From Gracilinema caldarium DSM 7334 (lineage in GTDB: Bacteria; Spirochaetota; Spirochaetia; Treponematales; Breznakiellaceae), in the NCBI RefSeq assembly GCF_000219725.1, contig NC_015732.1, positions 992,001 through 1,056,000 on the forward strand: a stretch of DNA of 64,000 bases, written 5' to 3'. Shown here piece after piece: positions 8,348 to 16,416 of this stretch. A program made the position numbers and the translations under genes. The first letter of the stretch is position 1, and the number at the start of each line of letters is the position of its first letter. Below the pieces are notes generated by a model, which did no database searches, was not told where the DNA came from, and worked only from the letters and a program-made list of their open reading frames with translations.

Positions 8348-8512
8348 GCCGAAACTCGTCCCTGGGAAAACCCGGTCCGGATTTCCGGCTCCCCTTTCTT
8401 CGTAGTCCTATACCATGTAGCCGCGAACAAAATCATGCTATAGTAGCAGAACCTAAACCTTCGTATAAGGAAATTTCATGATTTCTATTAGCACAAAACA
8501 CGCACAGCGAAC

Positions 8513-8553
8513 TAATAGGAACTGTCATTGAATAATTAATAGGAACTATCATT
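8513..8553. repeat. 17-bp direct repeat pair
   Basis: TAATAGGAACTGTCATT at 8513-8529 and TAATAGGAACTATCATT at 8537-8553 differ by one base. Confidence 0.75.
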
Positions 8554-8749
8554 TCGGGGTTTTTGCGGTTTTGCGTCAAAATTCGGTTTTTTCCCCCGAA
8601 CTACAACTATTTTCCAGCCCGAACAACTATTCCAATCAGTATTTTTCGGCAACGCCGATCTTGTGCAGTATATTTCCAGTCTATTTCTGCCGTCAAGTCC
8701 TGATTCGCGCCAAGGTGACAAAGCTCAAAGATATAACGCCCCCACGAAG

Positions 8750-8803
8750 CCGTATAAACTCCGATTTTGAGTTGTTATCCTGTTCCGTATAAACTTCGTT
8801 TTG
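8750..8803. repeat. Second direct repeat pair (CCGTATAAACT)
   Basis: CCGTATAAACTCCGATTTT (from 8750) and CCGTATAAACTTCGTTTTG (from 8785) lie 35 bases apart. Confidence 0.65.
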
Positions 8804-8885
8804 GGTATTATACCGAAACCAATTCCAGCCTCGGGGGAGAACGTGCACAGACAGTCACTGGTTGCTCTCGTTCTTGCTGACTTGC

Positions 8886-10106
8886 CTAGTCAATAATCTT
8901 GGTAAGCTCCTTGGGATCCTCGATTATCGCTACAACCGACATTGTCCCTTGGTATTTCGGGCAGATAAACGGATCGACCTCGTAGACTTTTTGTAATAAC
9001 CGTGCCCAGCTTTGCTTGCGTAGCTTAGACCAAGCATCGGGGGCTTGGACAGTTTCCGCATTCTCTGGCGATATGGTTTGAACAATTTGGGACTGGCTTG
9101 GATGACCTTTTTGCCAACCCTCAGGTGATAGGCGGTAAATATTGGGTCGCTCTTGCCATTGCTTACGTACTTTTCCAGCATATACCCCATAACGGCGGAC
9201 CAATTGAACCCGCCGTGGTGGTACATGTGCCACAAGCTGGTCGACCAATTCAAAGCCTTTTAAGGTCTCTGTTTTTCCTTTGTAGAATCCCTTAGGTGCA
9301 GCTGTCCAGATTACCGTGTCGGAAGCTGGATCATAATGGATTTTTTCTGCACAGGTAGCGCCGCGAACGACATACTGGCCGAGGGCTTCTCGATCAGCCT
9401 TGTTGAACAGCCTGGTTTTACTCTCGATACTAAACCCGGAATGCTTCCAGTCTTTGAGCATATTGACTCTGGCTTGGTCAATCAGTTCCTTGCGCAGAAA
9501 CAATGCAAGAATGGCTGCTTGACAGACCTTGAGCATCCCTTCGTCGGCTCCGATTGGCAAATATACAAAACGGTCGTACTTGGTAAATCCGCCTTCCAGA
9601 ACCAGAACATGCCAGTGAGGGTGGAACCGGGCAAATTCGCCGAACGACTGGTAACTGACGATACAGGCGCAAAGCAGTTCTTGGCCAGCAGCCAATAAGA
9701 AAAATTTGGATAGCAACGAAAATATCAGCTTGGACACCTCTCCGAATAATCGTTTATCAGATTTAAAGTATGGCCTTAGAATCTTGGGAATCGTAAAAAC
9801 AAATTGCCGATGCGGTAAATCCAACAGCAAATCCTCAGCCAGGTATTCAGCGTAGAGTAAGGTCCTCTTTTGGTCGCACGATGGGCATAAGTGGAAAACC
9901 TTGCAGGAAAATGGCCTAAAGTACGAATGGCCACAATCTTCACAACGGATTCGGGCTACTCCTTTCGTCCAGTCAGCACATTTAGTAAAATTCTCAAGCC
10001 GGTCAAGAATAGTTTGCAATGGACTGGCATAGGCTTGATAACGGGTTAGAGAATTGCGGACTATTGTCGGTATTATCCCTTCCCGATGGGGAATATAGGT
10101 TCCCAT
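8886..10106 (-). CDS. IS91-family (HUH, Y2-type) transposase
   Basis: 406 residues. The N-terminal zinc-binding segment has CEDCGHSYFRPFSCKVFHLC and CPSC, then the HUH motif HPHWH, then a Tyr-bearing YVVRGATCAEKI segment and the YRFAAK-like central region. These elements move as single strands by rolling-circle transposition (family knowledge). The C-terminal zinc site normally reads CPxCGG; here it is CPKYQG, so a Cys is lost, and the protein ends early at KELTKIID. The copy may be slightly truncated or inactive. It is the only near-complete transposase in the accessory region. Confidence 0.85.
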   Translation of the reverse strand: MGTYIPHREGIIPTIVRNSLTRYQAYASPLQTILDRLENFTKCADWTKGVARIRCEDCGHSYFRPFSCKVFHLCPSCDQKRTLLYAEYLAEDLLLDLPHRQFVFTIPKILRPYFKSDKRLFGEVSKLIFSLLSKFFLLAAGQELLCACIVSYQSFGEFARFHPHWHVLVLEGGFTKYDRFVYLPIGADEGMLKVCQAAILALFLRKELIDQARVNMLKDWKHSGFSIESKTRLFNKADREALGQYVVRGATCAEKIHYDPASDTVIWTAAPKGFYKGKTETLKGFELVDQLVAHVPPRRVQLVRRYGVYAGKVRKQWQERPNIYRLSPEGWQKGHPSQSQIVQTISPENAETVQAPDAWSKLRKQSWARLLQKVYEVDPFICPKYQGTMSVVAIIEDPKELTKIID

Positions 10107-10189
10107 ACCTATACATACGCAGGGAAACTATCGTTTGCTTGTAATTGGGGAGAAAAAAGTAGAAAATGTGGACTAACTAACAACCAGTT

Positions 10190-10995
10190 CATTGCGTTAC
10201 GTAAAGCTCAGAGAAGGGGGATAAACTGAAACCAAAGTTTTGAAATTTTCTGTAGTTAGCCAGTGGGTGAAAATCCCAACCGGCCAAGCCTGGCAAGCAG
10301 CCGGAAGCGAGTCTTGCATGCTCAAGGGCGACCTTAAGGGCGTGAAGCGTAGACAGCGATCTCAAATGCCGTGCTATTGAGCCTCGAAATGTGTATAATC
10401 GGGGAAATTTCTGTAGTTGAACTAGGCGGGAACAACACCGAACCATCGAAGTGCCTGATGGCGAGGTTCCCCCGGGGTCTGAGAACAGGGCGAATGAGAA
10501 AGGGTAACCTGGGAACGTAAGAGATCTCGGCGTTTCTACCCTCGAATTAGCCGCGCTGGTGTGCGGGATACAAAAGAACCAGGCCCTGGGTGGCGCATGG
10601 ACAGCCGGGGAGCCAGAAATGGGAAACAAACCCAATTCATGCAAAGAGAGCAGTACTGACCAGGCGAAGGATAACGAAGTCAGTCGGGAAGAACGCCGAG
10701 AAGTCGTAGTGATTCATAGTACCGATGAAAGCGGGGAAGCCGAACCGCGGCGACCCGGTGGAGGGAAGGGGTCACCTGAACAAAGAACCGATGGAGGGAA
10801 ACACGGTGGGCACGCATGAGCCCAGGACAATGCAGGAAGTTGCCGACTACGTGTTAACGAAACGCTGCCGGATAGCTGAAAATGGGTAGGCGACATACCT
10901 AGCGAATCTTTGTTCCGAAGAACCGGATGCCTTAATTGGGCACGTCCGGGTCTGTGGGGGTTCCGGGCGGATGACCGCCCAGTTCTACCCGGCAG
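10190..10995 (+). mobile_element. Group II intron without ORF (approximate ends)
   Basis: No long real coding frame exists here, but the sequence reads like bacterial group II intron RNA. Domain I-like stretches include gtgggtgaaaatcccaacc, ggcgggaacaacaccgaacc and gggtaacctgggaacgtaag. Near the 3' end a domain V-like hairpin starts at gaaccggatgcc (about 10919) and closes with gcacgtccgggtc, followed by a domain VI-like hairpin and ttctaccc. Domain IV, which normally holds the ~1.3-kb maturase gene, is under ~100 bases, so the intron is ORF-less or deleted. The 5' boundary is uncertain because no clear GUGYG start was found. Confidence 0.65.
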
Positions 10996-11212
10996 CGGAC
11001 TCGCGGGACAAGCCCGCTCGCAGCTCAACCCAACGTTATACAGCCCGATGATAAGGATTGATCCAATAAGAAAGAGCTCGCCCATGAGAGAGCGGTTATA
11101 AAAATTTGTATGGCCTGTGCAGTCCCAAAGGCAATAGGCTTCCATTGCCCTCCAGAGCGATAGTCTCGATTCGCAATAAAAAGAAATATATCTAGGATGT
11201 TAAGAGCCTTGA

Positions 11213-11479
11213 GCCGGGAATAGTTTTCCTCCATGGGTTCCGCTATTCCAATATGAGGGAAGCACAGGCCAAGCATCCGGCTGGATTCCTTGCGTTGTTA
11301 GTGCTTCAAGGCTGAATAAGGAGGGGAAGGCTCTAGCCGAAGTATACAATCATACCTATCAGGTGTTTGATAGCGGTGATCCGGTTGCTCTCGATGACGC
11401 TACTTTCTGTGCGGGGATTGTGTACACTATCGTGAATGTAACCCATATCCTAGAGTCGAGCACCTACTGGTATAAATGA
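11213..11479 (+). pseudogene. 3' fragment of an unidentified gene coupled to the omptin-like gene
   Basis: An 88-codon frame, open after a stop at 11210-11212, has good coding character (WVPLFQYEGS, then VVSASRLNKEGKALAEVYNH, then GDPVALDDATF). It ends with TGA overlapping the ATG of the omptin-like gene (ATGA at 11476-11479). No start or ribosome site is visible. It looks like the C-terminal part of a protein whose 5' end was lost when the intron and other mobile sequence arrived. The family was not recognised. Confidence 0.5.
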
Positions 11480-12447
11480 GAAGCTTGTTCAACGTAAAGT
11501 ATGCGAACCTGCTACTGTTAGTTGGTGTATGGAATACCATTGGTCCCATAGCTTCTTGCTTTCCCCTGGGAGGTATGGGACAATTCTCTTTTTCCAGTGA
11601 AACCAACACTGGAGTATCATGGGGGCGCGTAGAAGAGCTCGTTTTTCAGGGAGAGAAGCAGATTAGTCGCCTTTTATGGGATACCAATTGGGTTCCTCAT
11701 CTCGGTGTAAAAGGCACAGTCCGGTATAGGTGGTTTACAGGCACACTGGAGGCTGCTACTGCTTTTCCTGTCCGTTCTGGTGCTTTAGAAGATTTTGATT
11801 ATCTCCTTTCCGATGCGTCAAAGCCTAGCCACTATTCGTGGCACGAGGCCTATCTGGATAAGGATATGTTTTTTGGGACTTCCTGGGGAATACGTTTTCC
11901 CCTTGTTACTGGAATAGCGGTGGAATCCCAGTTAGGTTTTGCCTACCAGAATCGTAAGTGGACCGGCCAAAATGGGTATCTTCAGTATCCAGTGTCAGGT
12001 TACTGGACAGGGGCTGAAAGTAAGCAAATCCTTGCTGGTCCGGTAATCAGTTATGAACAATCCCTGTGGTATCCCCGGCTGGTGCTCGCTGTAAACTGGG
12101 GACTATCTGGAACTACAGGGCTATCTGTTGGGGGTAGCTGGATTCCCTATCTACACATACAGGCCCTTGATAACCACTTCCTCAGGGATCCTCCAATGCA
12201 GTTCTATGATCAATTACAGGACGGGAGCGGTTATAAGGGTGCAGTAAAGCTTGTAGTCAATTCTGAAGGGACGGCTAGAGGAGAAAAGACTTGCTATATG
12301 GGGCTTAAAGTACGTTCATTTTATGTGAAGGGTTCTACCGCAAGTCGTACTATAGGGTCTCCTGATGTCAATTTTGTCATGGACCCAGTATATAGTGCGG
12401 GTAGCCGGGAATTGATATGGCAATTTTCTGTAGGAATTCGGATGTGA
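11476..12447 (+). CDS. Omptin-like outer-membrane protein/protease
   Basis: 323 residues with an N-terminal hydrophobic export signal and then alternating beta-barrel-type strands. Resemblance to omptins (outer-membrane aspartyl-type endoproteases) rests on order and motifs. A WD..WVPHLGVKGTVRYRW strand comes first, then LEDFDYL where omptins have the paired catalytic Asp residues (D83/D85). Later ALDNHF matches the D-x-H catalytic dyad (D210/H212). The start overlaps the stop of the preceding gene fragment. A dead paralogue lies at 5494. Whether it is an active protease is not shown by sequence. Confidence 0.6.
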   Translation: MRSLFNVKYANLLLLVGVWNTIGPIASCFPLGGMGQFSFSSETNTGVSWGRVEELVFQGEKQISRLLWDTNWVPHLGVKGTVRYRWFTGTLEAATAFPVRSGALEDFDYLLSDASKPSHYSWHEAYLDKDMFFGTSWGIRFPLVTGIAVESQLGFAYQNRKWTGQNGYLQYPVSGYWTGAESKQILAGPVISYEQSLWYPRLVLAVNWGLSGTTGLSVGGSWIPYLHIQALDNHFLRDPPMQFYDQLQDGSGYKGAVKLVVNSEGTARGEKTCYMGLKVRSFYVKGSTASRTIGSPDVNFVMDPVYSAGSRELIWQFSVGIRM

Positions 12448-12457
12448 TGTTTTTTAA

Positions 12458-13255
12458 TTAGCCTTCATTCCTCTTTATAAACTCTGCCGCGGTCTGGAAT
12501 ACTTCGAGCCGCTTTGCATCCCGGGTAAGAACATGGCCGGAGCCGGAAAGGAGAATTTTCTCCTTTTGTTCAGTTCCTATGGATGCAAAAATTTCGTTCA
12601 TACAATATTCACTGCCCAGCGGCAGGGCCTGATCATCCTTTGAATAGATAAGCAGGGTAGGTACTGCAATATGAGGAAGCGCTTCTCGAAGCCTTCCTAA
12701 GAGAAGGTTAAGTTCCCCAATAGAACGCAGGGGGTTATGGCTATAACAAAGGTGATCCCGGGCAGCATCCTTATCGAACCAGCCACTTTCAGGGTCCGCG
12801 TGTTCCTTAGGCATAAGAGGCTGAATCTTGCTGAGGAGCCTGGTGTATTTAAGCCGCCAATCATTGGGGAGGGCATAGGGAGAAGCCATAGCAATAATAC
12901 CCTTCACAGGGAGGATACTGCCAAAGAGTAAAGCCAGGGCCGCACCCATGGAAAGTCCAGCTATATAAACAGTATTGGTCCGATCTCTCAGCATGTAGTA
13001 GGCTTCTTCTACCGATACCATCCAGTCATGATGGGTGGATCGCATCATGTCATCGAGGCTGGTAGCGTGACCAGCAAGCCGGGGGCCGATGCAGGAAAAG
13101 CCCTCGTTCTGGTGCAGATATTCACCCATCCACCGCATCTCTTTAGGCGTCCCGGTAAAGCCATGAATAAGAAGGACCCCCGGGGCATCCTTCTCGCCTG
13201 AAAAATAAAAGGGCTCCGCCCCTGAGATTATGGCAGTATGTTTAATGGTTTCCAT
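12458..13255 (-). CDS. Alpha/beta hydrolase, carboxylesterase/monoacylglycerol-lipase type
   Basis: About 265 residues from the ATG at 13255; a longer frame to 13378 would run into the next gene's promoter region. The fold is clear: the oxyanion strand LLIHGFTGTPKEMRW, the nucleophile elbow GLSMGAALAL (Ser), a late Asp in LLIYSKDDQALPLG and a catalytic His in LSGSGHVLTRD. This arrangement matches thermophilic carboxylesterases and monoglyceride lipases (Est30 type). It is probably cytoplasmic, as no signal peptide is seen. It is transcribed divergently from the membrane/AAA+ pair. Confidence 0.85.
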   Translation of the reverse strand: METIKHTAIISGAEPFYFSGEKDAPGVLLIHGFTGTPKEMRWMGEYLHQNEGFSCIGPRLAGHATSLDDMMRSTHHDWMVSVEEAYYMLRDRTNTVYIAGLSMGAALALLFGSILPVKGIIAMASPYALPNDWRLKYTRLLSKIQPLMPKEHADPESGWFDKDAARDHLCYSHNPLRSIGELNLLLGRLREALPHIAVPTLLIYSKDDQALPLGSEYCMNEIFASIGTEQKEKILLSGSGHVLTRDAKRLEVFQTAAEFIKRNEG

Positions 13256-13341
13256 GAAAACAGTGTACACCAGGAATTTTGTTTTGTGTAAACCTTTTTT
13301 GCTAATGTGATGTATACTGATGGGTAGAAGGGGGACCCAAG

Positions 13342-13731
13342 ATGACAAAGGAAGAGCTGACAAGCCAGATGGATGCACGGATGCTTGAAGAAATTAACAA
13401 CTTTTACAAAGAACGGGAACGGATTCGGGATGCAATTGGCAAGATCGGCGGCATCCAGTATTCTAAAGCAGATACAATTGTAAATATTATTTTCATAATT
13501 CTCGTTGTCGGTTTTTTCAGCATAGAGTTGGTTTTTAAACCCCTGCCGACGACGATTTCCATCGAGATTGGTGTCTTTCTTGTTTCATTAAAAATTGTCT
13601 GGATGATTCACGCAAATCAGAAATTTAACCATTTTGTCTTCTGGGTCCTCAACTCTTTAGAATTTAGGATGAATACCAACACCCATCTGCTGGAAGAACT
13701 AGAAAAAAAGATTGATCTATTGCAACAATAG
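13342..13731 (+). CDS. Small membrane protein with two TM segments and coiled-coil ends
   Basis: 129 residues. A charged N-terminal helix (about residues 1-40) is followed by two hydrophobic segments (about 47-62 and 73-90) and a C-terminal amphipathic helix ending HLLEELEKKIDLLQQ. A ggggga site precedes the ATG. The gene lies 19 bases upstream of the AAA+ ATPase and is clearly in the same operon. The likely role is a membrane partner or anchor of that ATPase (inference). The family was not recognised. Confidence 0.65.
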   Translation: MTKEELTSQMDARMLEEINNFYKERERIRDAIGKIGGIQYSKADTIVNIIFIILVVGFFSIELVFKPLPTTISIEIGVFLVSLKIVWMIHANQKFNHFVFWVLNSLEFRMNTNTHLLEELEKKIDLLQQ

Positions 13732-13750
13732 CAACAAAGGAGCTTAATAC

Positions 13751-15502
13751 ATGGCCGAACAACTGATAGTTAAAAATCTGGGGTTCATCAAAATATTACC
13801 TGCCTGGGCTCAAGAGCTATCCTATAAATATTGCTCAAAAACAGCAAACCTTTACCTTATTCATGGAAATATCCGGGATTTTCTGCCCCACAAAATGAAC
13901 GAGGGTGAGTTTATCTTTGTCCGTATCCAGGAATATATTGCAGAGGTTCTCTTTGGTAATCGGGACATCATCGCCTTTTATGATCGGTCTAGTGGCGTAA
14001 CCTTTTGTACCAAAGAGATGGCCCGGGATTATCAGAAGACGATGACTGCCCGTTTCCCCGATGTAGACGTATCAGACTTTGTATCAACTGATCCTGAAAA
14101 GAGCTTTTATTATCTGGAAAAGTATTTTTTGATGAACATTCCGGAAAAGCGGCGGATTGTACTTATCATCGATTATGCAGAAACGGTGGTGCCCGCCAGC
14201 GACATAGCCCGGCTTACCGAAGAGGATCGCTATTGTTTGGTAACACTCAACCGCTGGTCCCATGACCCTGTTTTTACTAAGGGGGATGTGTCAGTTTTAT
14301 TACTTACAGAAAATTTGGCGGATCTCTCACCCAGGCTTGTAGGTTCCCCTTCAACCGTTAAGGTGAGCATACCAATCCCTGACCAAGATGTGCGGGAACA
14401 GTTCCTGACCTTTTTGGAAAAACAGGGGACATTGCTCTTGGATCGGGGCCTCGACTGTCGGCGGGTTGCGGCGGTTACGAGCGGTCTTAATTTGATGAAC
14501 CTGAACCGATTAGCTTCGGAGAGTTATCAGGAAGATATGCCTCTTTCGCTGGAATATATCCGGCAGAAAAAGAAGGAAATTATAGAAAACGAAGCTGCAG
14601 GCCTTCTGGAATTTATGGAAACAAACCATGACCTTTCCTATGTTTCGGGGCATGATTTTGTAAAGAAGCGGTTTAAAAATGCGGCCCGGGCGATTAAACA
14701 GGGCCGCCTCGATGTGCTTCCCATGGGATACCTCATTGCAGGTCCTGTCGGAACGGGGAAAAGCTTTATGGTTAGTGCCTTTGCAGGAGAAATCGGTATT
14801 CCCATGGTTAAGTTTCGCAATTTTAGGTCCAAGTGGCAGGGGGTTACCGAATCGAATCTGGAAAAGGTTTTAAATATCCTTAAGGCAATGGCCCCCGTGG
14901 CGGTCATGATCGATGAAGCTGATGCGTTCCTGGGCGACCGGGACCAGGAAGGCGACTCTGGAACCAGCAACCGGGTTTTTGCCCAGATTGCCAGTTTTAT
15001 GGGTAATACGGAATACCGGGGGAAAATCATCTGGTTTCTCATTACCTGTCGTCCCGACCTTATCCCCATCGATCTGAAACGGCAGGGGCGAGCAGAGGAG
15101 CACCTGGCCCTCTTTTATCCTGAAACGGAGGCAGAAAAAATCGCCCTCTTTGACACCCTGGTGCGAAAACTGGATCTTTCGATCCGGAAATTCCCAATTA
15201 CCGATGTACTGCGGCGGTTTAAGTATGAATTTTCCGGGGCTGACCTGGAAGCGGTCCTGATAAGAGCTAAATTTCGGGCAGCCATGGATGAACGGACCTT
15301 TGTGACCCGGGAAGATGTGGAAGAGGCCATGGCAGACTTTGTGCCCCCCGCATACCCCTACGAAATTGAACTGCAGAATCTAGTAGCTGTTTTGGAATGT
15401 ACCTCTAAGGAAATGGTACCTAAACGGTTCCAGAACCTGGACCGGACCAAGTTGGTCCGGGATATCCGGGAACTCAAGTCCCTCATTGGCGAACGGGACT
15501 GA
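13751..15502 (+). CDS. AAA+ ATPase with degenerate N-terminal ATPase-like domain
   Basis: 583 residues. The C-terminal AAA+ domain has Walker A GPVGTGKS (about residue 331), Walker B VAVMIDEADAF (about 380), sensor-1/arginine region ITCRPDLIPIDLKRQGR and a lid. The N-terminal ~300 residues look like a second P-loop fold lacking a Walker A motif (RRIVLIIDYAETVVP resembles a Walker B strand). This two-part layout recalls Ycf46-type ATPases. A substrate was not recognised. The conserved QGRAEEHL segment suggests arginine-finger use and a ring assembly. It probably acts with the membrane protein encoded just upstream. Confidence 0.75.
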   Translation: MAEQLIVKNLGFIKILPAWAQELSYKYCSKTANLYLIHGNIRDFLPHKMNEGEFIFVRIQEYIAEVLFGNRDIIAFYDRSSGVTFCTKEMARDYQKTMTARFPDVDVSDFVSTDPEKSFYYLEKYFLMNIPEKRRIVLIIDYAETVVPASDIARLTEEDRYCLVTLNRWSHDPVFTKGDVSVLLLTENLADLSPRLVGSPSTVKVSIPIPDQDVREQFLTFLEKQGTLLLDRGLDCRRVAAVTSGLNLMNLNRLASESYQEDMPLSLEYIRQKKKEIIENEAAGLLEFMETNHDLSYVSGHDFVKKRFKNAARAIKQGRLDVLPMGYLIAGPVGTGKSFMVSAFAGEIGIPMVKFRNFRSKWQGVTESNLEKVLNILKAMAPVAVMIDEADAFLGDRDQEGDSGTSNRVFAQIASFMGNTEYRGKIIWFLITCRPDLIPIDLKRQGRAEEHLALFYPETEAEKIALFDTLVRKLDLSIRKFPITDVLRRFKYEFSGADLEAVLIRAKFRAAMDERTFVTREDVEEAMADFVPPAYPYEIELQNLVAVLECTSKEMVPKRFQNLDRTKLVRDIRELKSLIGERD

Positions 15503-15616
15503 GACTGAGCATTCCGGTGCATTTGTAAGCTGACGATGTGGTATGCTGGTGTGCTACGTTGTCAAAACCGGTTGGAACTTATATGATTGTAGCCCCTGAA
15601 TGAGGAAGGAGTAATT

Positions 15617-16288
15617 ATGTCTAAAGAATGGACCAAAGCGACAATAGCAAAGACTATTGACCATACCATTTTAAAGCCCACTGCAACTGCTGAACAGATC
15701 CGAGAGCTCTGTGCAGAAGCCCGGGCGAATCATTTTGCCTCGGTCTGCGTGAACCCCTGCTGGGTGCCCCTGGTTGCGAAGGAATTGAATAACAGCGACG
15801 TTCTGGTATGCACCGTGATCGGCTTCCCCCTGGGAGCTAATCCTACAGAAATTAAGGTGGAAGAAACCAAATGGGCCGTTAAAAATGGTGCCCAGGAAGT
15901 GGATATGGTCATCAATATAGGTGCCCTCAAAGGAGGCGACTATAAAGCCGTAGAAGAAGATATCCGAGCAGTGGTAAAGGCTGCCGGCAAAGCGACTATT
16001 AAGGTTATTATCGAAACCTGCTTCCTCTCCAACGATGAAAAAAGGATCGCCTGTGAAGCCGCAATGAAAGCAGGTGCCCACTTTGTTAAAACCTCCACCG
16101 GTTTCGGTACCGGCGGTGCTACTGTAGAAGATGTCAAATTGATGAGAAAAACTGTTGGTGACACCATGAAGGTTAAGGCTTCCGGCGGGGTTAGGTCCTA
16201 TCATGATGCTATCGCTATGCTCGATGCGGGAGCTGATCGGATTGGCACCTCCTCCGGTGTGGCTATAGTAGCGGAACTGCCGGAATAA
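15617..16288 (+). CDS. deoC: Deoxyribose-phosphate aldolase
   Basis: 223 residues, a typical length. It cleaves 2-deoxyribose-5-phosphate to glyceraldehyde-3-phosphate and acetaldehyde. [10 protein letters not shown] at the start, the [12 protein letters not shown] segment, the Schiff-base Lys in [14 protein letters not shown] and the KASGGVRS phosphate-binding loop are all present. The ribosome site is GAAGGAG. It lies directly upstream of the nucleoside ABC transporter genes but is separated from them by a promoter, so it probably serves nucleoside salvage in the same functional group. Confidence 0.97.
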   Translation: MSKEWTKATIAKTIDHTILKPTATAEQIRELCAEARANHFASVCVNPCWVPLVAKELNNSDVLVCTVIGFPLGANPTEIKVEETKWAVKNGAQEVDMVINIGALKGGDYKAVEEDIRAVVKAAGKATIKVIIETCFLSNDEKRIACEAAMKAGAHFVKTSTGFGTGGATVEDVKLMRKTVGDTMKVKASGGVRSYHDAIAMLDAGADRIGTSSGVAIVAELPE

Positions 16289-16342
16289 TGAGTTGGTATA
16301 GTCCATTAAGGGTATTGTTATACTAGATTGTATACAATTTCC

Positions 16343-16371
16343 TTGACGGTCTTTCTAATTGTGCGTATAAT
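16343..16371 (+). promoter_or_regulatory. Sigma-70 promoter of pnrA
   Basis: TTGACG at 16343-16348, a 17-base spacer and a perfect TATAAT at 16366-16371. It lies between deoC and the BMP-family lipoprotein gene. Confidence 0.8.
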
Positions 16372-16416
16372 AGTAGTCCGGCTGAAAAGGCCGCACAAGT
16401 TTTTATAGGAGGAACT

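Larger units (their letters stand above)
8400..8885. other. Gene-free stretch with IS-end-like direct repeats
   Basis: No convincing gene is visible. A 17-codon frame at 8478 has a ribosome-site-like sequence but looks like a fragment. Two pairs of direct repeats are present: TAATAGGAACTNTCATT at 8513 and 8537, and CCGTATAAACTYCG at 8750 and 8785. Such closely spaced repeats resemble terminal repeats of IS21-like elements and probably record past insertions. Confidence 0.45.

Noticed and set aside
8536-8721. 61-codon minus-strand frame in the gap upstream of the IS91 gene
   Set aside because: No ribosome site, no family resemblance, and located among repeats.
10559-10819. Frame with readable sequence around 10559
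   Set aside because: It falls in the intron RNA region and its translation is a shadow of structured intron sequence.
11025-11276. Minus-strand 83-codon frame with a hydrophobic segment
   Set aside because: It overlaps the better-supported + strand frame at 11213-11479 and has no ribosome site or recognised family.
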